Positions 35,380 through 46,985 of a stretch of DNA of 64,000 bases are shown here, in pieces. The DNA lies in the NCBI GenBank assembly GCA_029959085.1, contig JARWIR010000008.1:4836001-4900000 (forward strand), given 5' to 3'. The notes under the pieces were generated by a model that saw nothing but the letters and a program-made list of their open reading frames with translations, was not told the origin of the DNA and did not search any database. Position numbers and translations under genes: made by a program. The DNA is from Nemophila menziesii (Eukaryota; Streptophyta; Magnoliopsida; Boraginales; Hydrophyllaceae). Position 1 is the first letter of the stretch, and each line of letters begins with the position of its first letter.

Positions 35380-37032
35380 GGTGTTGACACCACAGCTAGT
35401 TTTGAGTATTTTGTGATACACCAATGGAGTAATCGATATTTTCAGTAATCCAGGCGGTGTCAACGTAAGAGTGGTTATTTCGATTAACTTAAGTAATGTG
35501 CCAACACAAGAGTATGTCTTCCGAATATTTGATGATGCGTCGACGCAAGAGGCCGGTCTTTTGAATCATTTGTATTGTGCTGATACACGATTTGGTCTTC
35601 CAAATATTTGATGACGCATCGTTGCAAGAGTTGGTCTTTCAAATAATTAGTATTGTGTCGTCACAAGAATCAGTCTTTTGAGTAATCTCAATAAGATTGA
35701 TTATTCAAATGAGTATCCTTCCGTAAAGTATAATTATAGCTTGTTTAACCGAGAGTACTGAGAAAAAATTTGAGTTTGAAGGTTAAGGTCGATAATTTTA
35801 CAAGGTTCAAACAAAATTATATATTTTGAATTTTAACTAGAAAAGGTAATTAGTTGCCAGTTCTTGTGATTTTCCCATTCTATCCCTGGATATGTGTCAT
35901 GATAGGATTGATCAGGATAGTTTACTACTCATAGTTGTATTTATGCATGTGCCTTGTTAAACTTGACGTTCTTTTAATAGAGTGTGGCTAGTTATTACTT
36001 TCGGGTGTGAATTTCCAGATTTACCATATATATATAAGGGTGTATCCTCGTTCTTACTTTTTTACATTTCTTTGCGGCAGATCACTCATCAGAGTTGTAT
36101 ATTTTTCTTTTGGTAAATCTCGTGGTGTAATTAGCTTTGTTTGCTTTAAGTTTCAATTTTTTCTCAGGTACTATTTTCTATTGAAGATTACTTTGTTATT
36201 CTGCTTTATACAGTATTCAATGTCAATGGGTAACGAATCAAAAGTAGATTCATGAAATGAGAAAGTGGAAGAGGTATCGAGCCAGTTACTCATATACGTC
36301 TGAACTAGATATTTTATCTGTTTTTGAGACTTTGGGTGAGTCCTTGAGGACTAATTTTCCTCGACATCCGAGATCAAGCATCCACATAGTAGAGCAGTTT
36401 CCTCTTTGGATGAGGAGGAGGAGGTTAGCCCCCAAGAGAGGATGGGACTTCTCCACAAGAAGAGGAAGAAGTTATAGAAATGACAACTCTTTTCCTATCT
36501 CTGGTTCTCAAAGAATAACTATGTATATCTTATTATGCATTCCGAGGATACGGTTTTCAGGGCTGACTGATGCAATGAAATTTAGGTTTGAAGAATGAGT
36601 TTGTGAACTTAGACGCGATAAATTTCTTCAAGTTGTGCGTCGTGGGGATATCTCTTACATGGTTGAGTTTCAACACACTATGTTGTAATGAATTTGTATC
36701 AACACGTATATTTTATTGATGGATAGTTTATGTCCAGGGATAATGAGAATTTACAAGAATATAATAGACTAACTAAACTATAAAATAAATCTAAATACAA
36801 AATTATTTTCTGGATGCCCTATATTATCTTCACACAGATTTATATATTGATCCTAGGCTAATGGTAACGTTGAATAGAAGAAGGATGGTTATGATTATTG
36901 GGTTTCCATGTTGCATTGGATCATTCTTGGGCTTCTACGTATCTAACCATCGTCCTGTAAATAAGAAGGAACCGTTGATCTTCTTTTGCTCCTTTTTGGA
37001 CCTAAACGTATGGTATTCTTCTCTTGGATCAT
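35380..37032 (+). mobile_element. probable LTR/leader of an older Ty3 element
   Basis: Degenerate repeats of a 50-60-bp unit at 35440-35690 (GGTCTT..AAATATTTGATGACGC and CGxCGCAAGAG) are followed by a TATA-like ATATATATAAGGGTG at about 36030. Only short broken frames follow up to the insertion point of the next element. By position this is the upstream part of the decayed element seen again at 46986-48860. This is inference from layout. Confidence 0.35.
35440..35690. repeat. degenerate 50-60-bp tandem repeat
   Basis: Recurring GGTCTTxxAAATAxTTGATGA-like and CGACGCAAGAG-like phrases, about four imperfect copies. Confidence 0.6.
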
Positions 37033-38562
37033 TGATGTCTCCTCATTTGTGATAGATTTATGTTAAGATGAGACATCATTTTTAGTGTTTTAGAAGTCAA
37101 TAATGTTGATTTTCTTGAGTTTTAGTTCACTTTCCTATTTTGTGTCTTGATTTGTAGAAATAATATTTTTAGAGCATATTGGGTTTAATTGTTTATTTAG
37201 TGTGTAGCTTTAAAGATAATTATGGAGATTAATTAGAGTCCAAGTCAAAGACAACAACTTATGGAAAGAGATTTGCATGGTAATTGGAGAAAAGGAAATA
37301 AAAGCTAAAAAGATGGAAAAGGAAAAGCTGCCTAAATCTGGGATTCTGCACACACGTCTAAAGATTGGTGTTTTTACCTAAGAAACAGGCCGAATTTGGA
37401 GATTTCCTTCTTTAGTGGCAAGATAATTCTGTTGCGATTCTTTTGGTATCTTGTGGAGCAAAATCGGACCAATAACGAAGGAGATATGATCAAAACGGTG
37501 CAGCAGTGTTTATCTTTATTTCCATACGAATTTGAGTTGGGCTAGAAGTACATTACCTTAACTATTCCTCAAGAAAACGAATTAGGTCTTCTAAACACCT
37601 ATAAATACACCCTTATATCACTTGTAAATCATCCTTGCCTCATAGTAATTAGTTCTTAAGGTTTTATTCTTCCAGTTTATTGTAGAGAGCAAGATGATGT
37701 CTTTTGTAATTTCTTTTAGTTTATTTCCTTCAGGTATGAACTAAACCTCCCATAGCTTGGGTTTTGCATCATGTATAAACTATGAATTCTAATTCTTCTA
37801 TCTAAGTTTCTTTGGGAATTATATGTTTTAATCTGATATTAGCTACTTACTTTATATTTGCTTATGTGTTTTGATTTAATGTCTTTCCTAGAATTGATCA
37901 CTTTAGGATTGTTTTAAGAGTAGTTAGATGGTCTCCTTGACAGGGTGTTTAACTATTGATCCACCACATAATGTCTAGTGTCGATAGCAGTTCTGACAAA
38001 ACATACTTCTAACTAGATAGTCATTAGGGTTTGTTTTAACAACCGTATCACCAAGATTGCAGTATTTGCTTAGGGCCTTAGTGGCGTTTGATAACCCTAT
38101 TTGAAATCACTTCTTGGTTGTGACGTAGCCCCCTTAGTCTCTCTCAAGGTCTAAGCTTGGGGAATTTAGAATCCTGACTAAGTATTACCAAGAGCTAATA
38201 TTCTCCCTTATGAACTAGATTTATAGATAGAATTAGAAGGATTAGTGCATACTAGCAAAACCTAAGCTATACTTCTCATCTCATATTTCTTAATCGTTCA
38301 CTTTATTGTCTTTATTTTCCTAGTTTTAATTAGTAATTTCGAATTCTTATTTGCTTTATTTTCTGTCTTTTAATTATTTACTTTTACTCGTTATTGTTTC
38401 CTACGCGTATAACACACTTAAGTCCCTGAGAACGAACTCTACTTATCATTAAAACTTGCATACGTCCTGTAATACTTGCAGTACTGTGCATGTCTAGGGT
38501 GAGAGTGCGTAGTTTTCCATACTTAAATTGATCTTATTTTTATCACACCCTAGGCGACACCA
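37033..38562 (+). repeat. 5' LTR (1,530 bp)
   Basis: Starts TGATGTCTCC and ends GGCGACACCA. It contains a TATA box at 37600 and lies directly before the PBS. About 99% identical to 45460-46980; it keeps a 9-bp piece (TTAGATGGT) missing from the 3' copy. Confidence 0.97.
37600..37607 (+). promoter_or_regulatory. LTR TATA box
   Basis: TATAAATA, conserved in both LTRs and in the related LTR at 11231. Transcription would start about 30 bases on and mark the U3/R border. Confidence 0.6.
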
Positions 38563-38568
38563 AGTTTT

Positions 38569-38586
38569 TGGCGCCGCTGCCGGGGA
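38569..38586 (+). promoter_or_regulatory. primer binding site, tRNA-Asp
   Basis: TGGCGCCGCTGCCGGGGA is complementary to the 3' end of plant tRNA-Asp (ending CCCCGGCAACGGCGCCA) with one mismatch. It sits six bases after the LTR. tRNA-Asp priming is usual in the Athila/Tat group. Confidence 0.9.
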
Positions 38587-38824
38587 CTTGTGTCCCGTTA
38601 GCGTGTGGGTTATCTATTTCGAGTTTTAGTTTTTAATTAATTAGTTTTACTTTTCAGTTTTTTGTTTAGTTTTAGTCTTTATTTCTCCAGATTTACGCTT
38701 GGGTTTTCTTTAGTCTTTTTCAGGTTTCACAGTGTTTAATTCTTGGCCTCCCTTATCGGAGTCTGAGAGGAGCTTCAGACCTTACACCAAACGAGTTCGT
38801 GAGGAAAGAGCCTTAAGAAGAGTA

Positions 38825-40842
38825 ATGGCAGCCCGAGATCCACTAGTTGGAGGAGGACAACAATTACCAGGAGGAGGATTGCAACAAGATCCACCACTTG
38901 GACCACCACTCGGTGGAGTGCAGAATAACCAACAAGGTGGACAACAACAAGAGCTACGACTTGGTGGACAAGAAGGAGTACAACTACCAGCAGGAGGAGG
39001 TAATGGGAATAATCTTAATAATCAATGGAACCGAGTTGAACAAGATCTACCTAGCCTTAATGTACCATTCCATGTTCAACCCATCGGTTGCCGCCCTTCT
39101 GAGATTCCGAATATCAAATTTAGACCCGATCCGGGTATGCTCAGTCAATTTCAAAGTTTCGGACTCTATACTGGTACTGCAATACAAGATCCGGTAAAAG
39201 CGATTCAGAAGTTCATGCAGATTTGTGATGCCTACATTACTCCTGGCATTACACGCGAGCAACTGTATTGTCATATTTTTTCGTTTTTCTTGACCGGAAG
39301 AGCTAGCGATTGGCTAGAGATACAACCACATGGAACCATTCATTCTTGGAGAGAACTTCAAGCCGCATTCTTTAACCGATTTTATCCGAAGAGCATGAGA
39401 CTTAAAGAATAAATCGAGCTTGCGAGATTTTGCCAAGAAGATGGAGAAACAGTTGGAGAAGCATGGACAAGGTTTCAACAAAAATTAACAAGATGTCCAC
39501 TCCATGGTTATACACCTGCTCTACAACTTGCTATGTTCTATGAAGGTCTTAATGATAAGGGTAGAGAAAAGGTGGATAACATTGGAAAGGGTAATTTTGT
39601 GTCCATGAATCACAATGAAGCTTCCGAGGTGTTGGAAAATATCATGGAACAAGAAAGAAGTTGGCCTTCAACGCGAGCTTCTGTAGCAAAGACCCGAGGA
39701 ACGCTTCGTTTAGATGCAGAAACTGCGAACTCAGCTCAAATATCCTCTTTAGAAAATCAAATCAAGGAGCTGAAAATCGCGATGGAGAAGAATATAGCCG
39801 CAACAAAGGTAGTACAAGAAGCACAAGGTTGCCAACAATGTGGAGTTAACGATCATTCATGGGAAGAGTGCGAATCAAATACGCAATCTGTTTACTTTAT
39901 ATCCAACCGATGGGCAACCGCAACCATCCGGGTATGCAGTATTCAAATCCATAAGGGGCTCCTAACCCTGGTCATTATCAACAGCGCCCCCAGAACAACT
40001 CTTACCAACAGAGAGGTCAGTACCAAAACCAATATCAGAACAGACCTGCTCCTCCACAACAACCTGCTCAAGATGCCTATACCGATTCTTTAGATCAGAA
40101 AGCTTTACCTCAGTATCCGCAAGAAGGATCTATGGACAATACACAGATAGCACAAGCTCTAGACCGTTTGACCACGACTATAAACGCTCAGGACGAGAAG
40201 GTCAGAGGACACGATGCCATACTTCAGATGCTAAGTACTCAAGTAGAACAGTTAAACAAAGTGTTAACAAGTGTAGTAGAACAAAAAGAAGTAAAGGCAA
40301 TCGAAGGAGGTGAAAACAATGTTGGGTTCGAAGCTTGCAAGGCTATATTCCTTGAAATTGAAGAAGAAAAAGAAGAAATACCACATGCTGCCATTAGTGC
40401 CGTGGAAATTCCGAGTACTGAAGAAGAACCAACCAAGTCTAGCCCCATGGAATCTGACTGTTCTGAATTTTATGTGGAGGACGATCAGGAGAAAGCCGAA
40501 TTTATAGAGCTACTGAGGAAGGTGCAAGAGGAGATTCGATCGGTAGTGGAATATGCAGCTGAATTGGCTAAAGAGAAAGAGGAAGAAGCCTCAAGAGAGG
40601 AATCGAAAGATGAAGTGGCACCTGCTGTGCTAGAAGAGAAAGAAGAAGAGAAGGTGGAATCGCCACCTATTGTTCAACTAGTGTCATCAACTATTCCTGA
40701 CACAAATCCTAAAGATGACACTGTTCTCAAGACATTTGTAGAGGCGTATCAACCCGAAAATATCAACGCCCAAATGCTTGAGATTGCGAAGAGAGGACTT
40801 ACACCGCAACAAGTGTTTACGCATGTTATTCCTGAGAAATAA
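38825..40842 (+). pseudogene. gag, broken
   Basis: First ATG at 38825 (the frame is open back to 38732). The N-terminus is Gly/Gln-rich. The retrotransposon gag core follows (FFLTGRASDWLEIQP, then TRFQQKLTRCPLHGY), then a coiled stretch and a CCHC zinc knuckle CQQCGVNDHSWEEC at about 39830-39871. A Gln/Pro-rich part and an acidic Glu-rich C-terminus follow (from 40132). Lesions: TAA at 39410-39412, a frameshift near 39900, TAA near 39951 and TAA at 40840-40842. Gag would package the RNA into particles; this copy cannot make a full protein. Confidence 0.9.
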
Positions 40843-41330
40843 GCGAGTGTAGAGATCCCGAGAGAGAACCTAAGGGTTTCGAGAAGAAGTGAGAAAGAGC
40901 TACCTACAAAGCTTAAAGATCCGGGAAGTTTCAACCTCCCTATACAATTACATGGTATGCTCAAAGTGAAAGCTATGTACGATGTGGGTTCTGGTGAATC
41001 TTATGCCTAAGTCCGTGTTCGAGAGACTTGGACTTCAGAAATCAGAGAAAACTCCAGTGAAGTTGCAGTTTGCTGACAACTCAATGAAGAGGACATGGGG
41101 AACAGTAAAGGACGTCTTAGTCCGTGCAGGTAATATCGCCATCCCTACTGACTTTGTTATTCTTGAGTTTGATGTAGATAAGCAGGTTCCAATCATACTT
41201 GGACGGCCCTTCATGGCCACAAGTCAAAGTGTGATCAACTTCCAAGATGGGACCATCACCCTTCATGCTAAGAATGTATCTGAGACCTTCTACGTCTTGG
41301 GTAAGAAACCGAGGAAGTTGGATCCCACCG
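40843..41330 (+). pseudogene. aspartic protease, frameshifted
   Basis: In frame with the gag end, DPGSFNLPIQL leads to the active-site region MYDVGS. A one-base shift then moves the continuation (VNLMPKSVFERLGL, VPIILGRPFMATS) to the frame that is open from 40982. The active-site Asp is present, but the break falls inside the active-site loop. Confidence 0.85.
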
Positions 41331-41626
41331 TGCCTATCATCCACAGCCTTTCACATCACAAAGTCCCTCCTGAGAAGATCCACTTAAAGCCTGTGGATAC
41401 TGAGCCAGACATTGAGTTTGGGGTTGGCCATGAAGTTTTATGGAAAGCTCACAAACGCGAGAATAGGCCACGAAGTTTCAAAGATTCGTGGATGGGACTG
41501 TTCATTGTCACTAAGGTTGTTTCAGCCAAAGTGATAGAAATTCACCCCAAAACTGGGGTCAAGCGCAGATTAGTTGACGTTCATAGCCTTACTCGTTGTT
41601 GGGGAGGCTATATTCGCAAATCTTGA
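41331..41626 (+). pseudogene. integrase C-terminal (GPF/Y-like) remnant joined to protease
   Basis: The protease frame runs on without a stop into HEVLWKAHKRENRP and SWMGLFIVTKVVSAKVIEI, ending WGGYIRKS. SWMGLFIVTKV resembles the GPF/Y module at the end of Ty3 integrases. The roughly 3 kb that should lie between (RT, RNase H, integrase core) is gone, and the join is in frame. Confidence 0.7.
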
Positions 41627-41852
41627 CAGAGGTAACACGTCTAACTTTAAAAGACGTTAAACAAAAGTGCTGTTCGGGAGACAACCCGAAGTTTTTTTTA
41701 TGTTTTCATGTCTTTTACGTTCTTAGTTTAAGTTTATTTTAGTTGTTTTTAGTTAATAATGCATATTTGAGACAGGTATTAGTGTTTTTGGTGTGTAGGA
41801 ATAGGAGAAATCGAGTTAGGGAATGCGAGGAAAATTTTTGGAGCGCAAGAAT

Positions 41853-42230
41853 GCACCCCGCGGACTACCCCACGGACTACCCCATGGTCCGCAGGGATGG
41901 TCCGCGTGGTCAAAACCCGTGCCACGGGTTGCACCGCGGGTTTGATCCAGAAACCAAAAAAAATGACCCGCGGACTACCCCCTGTACCGCACCATGGTCC
42001 GCGCCCCAAAAACGCGTGCCACGGGGTAGGTACTACGGGTATTTTGACGGAGTTAGCTACAGATGCCGCGGGGTACCCTCCGGTACACCGGACCCTAGTC
42101 CGCGCCCCAAAAACCCGTGCCACGGGGTCCTACCACGGGTCAAGACCAGAGAGCAAAAATTTTCGAGCATTAGATGTCGCGGACTACCCTGCGGTGCACC
42201 CCATGGTCCACAGGGGTAGTCCGCAGCGCC
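41853..42230. repeat. GC-rich tandem repeat, about 105-bp unit
   Basis: About 3.5 copies, each with GCGGACTACCCC, CCATGGTCCGC, AACCCGTGCCACGGG and a short A-rich tail. Much richer in G/C than anything around it and full of small palindromes (CCATGG, CCGCGG). Variable tandem repeats after pol are known in the Tat group. Confidence 0.9.
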
Positions 42231-42673
42231 GCCAGAGAGAGAAAAAGTTACGGGATTGAGTTATAAAGGAGGTATTAAGCTTATTATTCCGAATTTATTA
42301 AACCTTAACCCTCTTTTTCTTCTCCACAACTTTCCTAACTCCATTAAAGCTCATCAAAACCTTCACCAATCACCAAATCACTACCCAGTCATCAAGAAAA
42401 ACACATCAAATCTTCTCTCCACATCATTACAAGAGAGAATCAAGCTACCAATCATCACCAAATTCATTCAAATTGAAGAATCAAAGAGCCAAATTTCAAA
42501 AATTCATCACACAATTTCTAAAATCCAAGCCTACCCATTACAAATCATCCTCACCCACATAGAGATTCATCACCAATTCACCCATCCTAGGACAAATCAA
42601 GCTTGTTCATCCATTAATTCAAGAGTTTAAATTTCAAGGGTTGCTAAAGCTTTGAGTTGGGGGTTAATTGAAG

Positions 42674-43870
42674 ATGACTAATAGAACAACAATCTTAGCT
42701 AACAAGAGGGAGGTGAAGAGTAACAAGGGATTGGATTTAAACAAGAAGAAATCAATTAACAAAGGTGCCAGTTCTAAATCAAAGAGTAAAGAGAAAGTAG
42801 AGAAGAGTGGGAGACCTTCGTATGATCGTAATGGTAAAAAGCTTTATTATTATGCAAAGGAGAAAACTCAACCTCAACAAGATCTTATACCTATAGAGAA
42901 AGTGGATACTTCAAGAGCTCTGAAGATTTCTGCAGAGAAACAATTAAAAGAACTACCTTTTGCTTATGAGAAAGTATTCAAGGAAGAAATTAGAGATGGA
43001 GAATACAAGATATTCCTAGAGCTTGGTGAGAAATTGGGTTGGTCTACGTTCATGGTAAGACGTTCTGAATTATGTCATGAATTAGTTTTGGAGTTCTATC
43101 TAGGCCTCTTTAGCCGAAATAGTAATTGTGTTCCGATTAAAGGAAAGTTAGTTCCTTTCACAGTTGAGGAGATTAGGAACCACTTCAAGTTTAAGAAATT
43201 GAAAGGTTTTTGCAAATTTGAAGAAGCAGTTGCTAAACGAAAAATCTTTGATGAGGAATTACTTTTTGAGCATGTTTTAGACAAGGAGAAAGTGCAATCA
43301 CATAAGGGAGAATTGAAGGCACCTTGGCCTTACAAATATCTTCAAGCAGATGCTAGAATTTGGCACAATTTCCTTATTCCTAATGTCTTTGGAAATACAC
43401 GAACTTTGGATGTGACTATGAAGAACGCGTTACTTTTGGACTGTATTTTGAGAGGAGAAGAAGTTGATGTGGCACAGTTGATCTATGAGGAGGTGATACG
43501 ATTTTCGGTCTCTCCTAAATCAGTTTATAATGTTAAATTTCCAACTATGATCATGTGTCTTGTGCGAAAAGCGAATGTAGTATTGGGTGAAGAAGAGAAA
43601 CTCGAGTTTAAAGCAAGTTATATTGATAATGCTTGGATTAAAGAAAGTCTTCGAAGAGCGGGTTCGACTCAAGTCTCGAAGGAAGAAAAGGAGCAAACTT
43701 GGCAAGAGAAGATGGAGGAGCGTTTAACGAAATTCGAAGCAGCTCAAACTTCCTTAGTCAATGATGTGGCACAAATCAATGCTAATCAAGTGCATATTAT
43801 GAAACTCCTTGAGCAATTAATGAAAGGTCCAGCAATTCCAACCTTGGATATCAATGATGCGAGGCAATAG
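42674..43870 (+). CDS. accessory ORF, putative plant transposon protein domain
   Basis: An intact 398-codon frame; ATG at 42674. The N-terminus (residues 1-40) is Lys/Ser-rich and looks like a nuclear or nucleic-acid binding tail. Residues about 100-300 resemble the plant 'putative plant transposon protein' family (LVLEFYLGL, IKGKLVPFTVEEIRNHF, ADARIWHNFLIPN, LLLDCILRGEEVDVAQLIYE, KFPTMIMCL). The end (about 320-390) is predicted coiled coil (EKMEERLTKFEAAQ). This family is often carried by Ty3 elements between pol and the 3' LTR; its role is unknown. It is the only undamaged frame in the element. Confidence 0.8.
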   Translation: MTNRTTILANKREVKSNKGLDLNKKKSINKGASSKSKSKEKVEKSGRPSYDRNGKKLYYYAKEKTQPQQDLIPIEKVDTSRALKISAEKQLKELPFAYEKVFKEEIRDGEYKIFLELGEKLGWSTFMVRRSELCHELVLEFYLGLFSRNSNCVPIKGKLVPFTVEEIRNHFKFKKLKGFCKFEEAVAKRKIFDEELLFEHVLDKEKVQSHKGELKAPWPYKYLQADARIWHNFLIPNVFGNTRTLDVTMKNALLLDCILRGEEVDVAQLIYEEVIRFSVSPKSVYNVKFPTMIMCLVRKANVVLGEEEKLEFKASYIDNAWIKESLRRAGSTQVSKEEKEQTWQEKMEERLTKFEAAQTSLVNDVAQINANQVHIMKLLEQLMKGPAIPTLDINDARQ

Positions 43871-45443
43871 CCTCGAGAGTATGTTCTCTTTCTTCCTTAC
43901 CATTTCTGTAAATATGCCTATCTGCTAATTTTAATTTCTGTTTTTCAAGTCTTTTTCGAGTCGTGGGGACACGGCTCATTTTTGAGTTGGGGGTGTGGGG
44001 ATTCGTTGTCTCTCATCTCCATTTTTCTGTTTTTGGGTGAAATTAAAATTTTTGATACATGGGAATTAGATGTAGAGTGTGTTTAATAGCTTGAAAGCAT
44101 AAGCTCAGTAGATTAATGATAGTAAGTGATATGTTTATGAGCTATGTATTTGTATGCTTTGAGTATTTGCTGGAAAACACACGTTGATAGTAAAGAAAAG
44201 ATTAGTGAGCAATGCGATAGAAAGTATGTTCGATCTCAGGGAACCTAGAGAAGTGTGTAGGCCGTGAGATCCAAGCTACTTGAAAAACCATTTGATGAAA
44301 GTGCTAAAGGTAAGAAATTTTCGAAATTACATAGTGTAGAAAGTGATCAAGGCGGTTCTTTCATATTTTTAAGCCTTTCAAGCCTTTTTATACCTTCTCA
44401 CCTTGTGATTTTGATTTTATATGCTATATCCTTCTCAGTCCCTTCTAGCCTTTCTAAAGCCTTTTTTGAACCACATTATAAGCCATATCCTTTAGATTGT
44501 AGGACTTTTCCATATAACCCGCACTCGAATCGCGATGCATAGACAGTTGTTTTAGAGCTTGAGTTTGGGGTGGTGGGTCCACCATTATGGGAATTGTTAT
44601 TTTGTTGGGATTTGTGAGCTTATAAATTGTGCTTTGTGCTTTATATTGATGATGTTTCACAGATTTGTATTGTAACCCTTTGCCGGGGTAATAGTGAATG
44701 AAAAAGAAGCTTCGAGCTAATATTGCCATTAAGGGCATTTAAAGAAAAATATATATATGAGAAAATTAACGTGATATCTCGACAATAAGAAGAGAGTCAT
44801 AGCTATAAAAGAAAATTGATTTGAAAAGAAAAGAATATATATATATTCGGACCGGCAAAGTGGATTTTTATGTGAACATCTAAAGCTTTAATTGGGTTAT
44901 TGGGGATGCTAATGCATCAAGGAATTCATTGGATTGAGTGAGAAACGTTTTATGAGAGTAACTCAAGCTCTAGGGCGATTCGTTGATTGCTAGTGAGGAG
45001 AGAGCCAAAAGCTCACTCCAAATTATCCAAATATACTATCATACCGTCCCTAAGCCTACAGTACAACCTTAAAGACCTTGTGATTATTTGTTATGTAATT
45101 GAGAAGTGATTGAGACATTAGAGATTAGTTAAGTGGATCTTTGAATACTAGTAAGGTTTGATGAACAATCTATAGCTCTCTTGGAGAACTGAGTAAAGTC
45201 CCAACCCTTCTTACATTGTGAAACTAATCTGATCTTGAATTCAACCCGTGTTGACTGTAGATATGAGAAGTGTACAGGTATGTAGTTTATGAATATTATT
45301 GCATGAAATTTTCTGAGTTATGTGCTTTAGGTTTATTCTATATATTCTGCTATGCTTTTTCCCCTTGTGTTGAGAATTTTATTAGTGTGTATTTCTAGAC
45401 TTCCCTATGTTTTTTATCTTTTATTGTATCGGGACGATACAAC
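43871..45443 (+). other. 3' non-coding spacer of the retrotransposon
   Basis: No gene. A PPT-like purine run GAGTTGGGGGTGTGGGG lies at 43984-44000 and another G-rich run near 44561-44578. The 92-codon frame at 44264-44542 has no domain. Confidence 0.6.
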
Positions 45444-45459
45444 TTTGAGTTTGGGGTCT
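45444..45459 (+). promoter_or_regulatory. polypurine tract
   Basis: TTTGAGTTTGGGGTCT lies directly before the 3' LTR and would prime plus-strand DNA synthesis. Confidence 0.7.
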
Positions 45460-46980
45460 TGATGTCTCCTCATTTGTGATAGATTTATGTTAAGATGAGA
45501 CATCATTTTTAGTGTTTTAGAAGTCAATAATGTCGATTTTCTTGAGTTTTAGTTCACTTTCCTATTTTGTGTCTTGATTTGTAGAAATAATATTTTTCGA
45601 GCATATTGGGTTTAATTGTTTATTTAGTGTGTAGCTTTAAAGATAATTATGGAGATTAATTAGAGTCCAAGTCAAAGACAACAACTTATGGAAAGAGATT
45701 TGCATGGTAATTGGAGAAAAGGAAATAAAAGCTAAAAAGATGGAAAAGGAAAAGCTGTCTAAATCTGGGATTCTGCACACACGTCTAAAGATTGGTGTTT
45801 TTACCTAAGAAATAGGCCGAATTTGGAGATTTCCTTCTTTTGTGGCAAGATAATTCTGTTGCGATTCTTTTGGTATCTTGTGGAGCAAAATCGGACCAAT
45901 AACGAAGGAGATATGATCAAAACGGTGCAGTAGTGTTTATCTTTATTTCCATACGAATTTGAGTTGGGCTAGAAGTCCATTACCTTAACTATTCCTCAAG
46001 AAAACGAATTAGGTCTTCTAAACACCTATAAATACACCCTTATATCACTTGTAAATCATCCTTGCCTCATAGTAATTAGTTCTTAAGGTTTTATTCTTCC
46101 AGTTTATTGTAGAGAGCAAGATGATGTCTTTTGTAATTTCTTTTAGTTTATTTCCTTCAGGTATGAACTAAACCTCCCATAGCTTGGGTTTTGCATCATG
46201 TATAAACTATGAATTCTAATTCTTCTATCTAAGTTTCTTTGGGAATTATATGTTTTAATCTGATATTAGCTACTTACTTTATATTTGCTTATGTGTTTTG
46301 ATTTAATGTCTTTCCTAGAATTGATCACTTTAGGATTGTTTTAAGAGTAGCTCCTTGACAGGGTGTTTAACTATTGATCCACCACATAATGTCTAGTGTC
46401 GATAGCAGTTCTGACAAAACATACTTCTAACTAGATAGTCAATAGGGTTTGTTTTAACCACCGTATCACCAAGATTGCAGTATTTGCTTAGGGCCTTAGT
46501 GGCGTTTGATAAACCTATTTGAAATCACTTCTTGGTTGTGACGTAGCCCCCTTAGTCGCTCTCAAGGTCTAAGCTTGGGGAATTTAGAATCCTGACTAAG
46601 TATTACCAAGAGCTAATATTCTCCCTTATGAACTAGATTTATAGATAGAATTAGAAGGATTAGTGCATACTAGCAAAACCTAAGCTATACTTCTCATCTC
46701 ATATTTCTTAATCTTTCACTTTATTGTCTTTATTTTCCTAGTTTTAATTAGTAATTTCGAATTCTTATTTGCTTTATTTTCTGTCTTTTAATTATTTACT
46801 TTTACTCGTTATTGTTTCCTACGCGTATAACACACTTAAGTCCCTGAGAACGAACTCTACTTATCATTAAAACTTGCATACGTCCTGTAATACTTGCAGT
46901 ACTGTGCCTGTCTAGGGTGAGAGTGCGTAGTTTTCCATACTTAAATTGATCTTATTTTTATCACACCCTAGGCGACACCA
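45460..46980 (+). repeat. 3' LTR (1,521 bp)
   Basis: TGATGTCTCC...GGCGACACCA, TATA box at 46027-46034. Same as the 5' LTR except for about 13 substitutions and a 9-bp deletion near 46350. Confidence 0.97.
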
Positions 46981-46985
46981 ATCAT

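Larger units (their letters stand above)
37033..46980 (+). mobile_element. complete non-autonomous Tat/Athila-like LTR retrotransposon
   Basis: 9,948 bp between perfect 5-bp target duplications ATCAT (37028-37032 and 46981-46985). The order is 5' LTR, tRNA-Asp PBS, gag and protease (broken), integrase C-terminal remnant, GC-rich tandem repeats, an intact 398-codon ORF, a spacer, a polypurine tract and the 3' LTR. RT, RNase H and the integrase core are absent. The LTRs differ by about 13 substitutions and one 9-bp indel by eye, so the insertion is recent. The ends (TG..CA), PBS and PPT are intact, so it could be copied by enzymes of a related full element. Confidence 0.95.

Noticed and set aside
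36257..36598. 113-codon ORF before the retroelement
   Set aside because: Arg-rich with no family resemblance; lies in the suspected leader of a decayed element.
41743..42259. Overlapping ORFs on both strands in the GC-rich repeats
   Set aside because: Open only because the 105-bp repeat lacks stops; repeated low-complexity product.
42256..42630. 124-codon ORF before the accessory gene
   Set aside because: Starts with a non-ATG codon and has AT-biased, His/Ile/Asn-rich sequence without a domain; more likely a leader.
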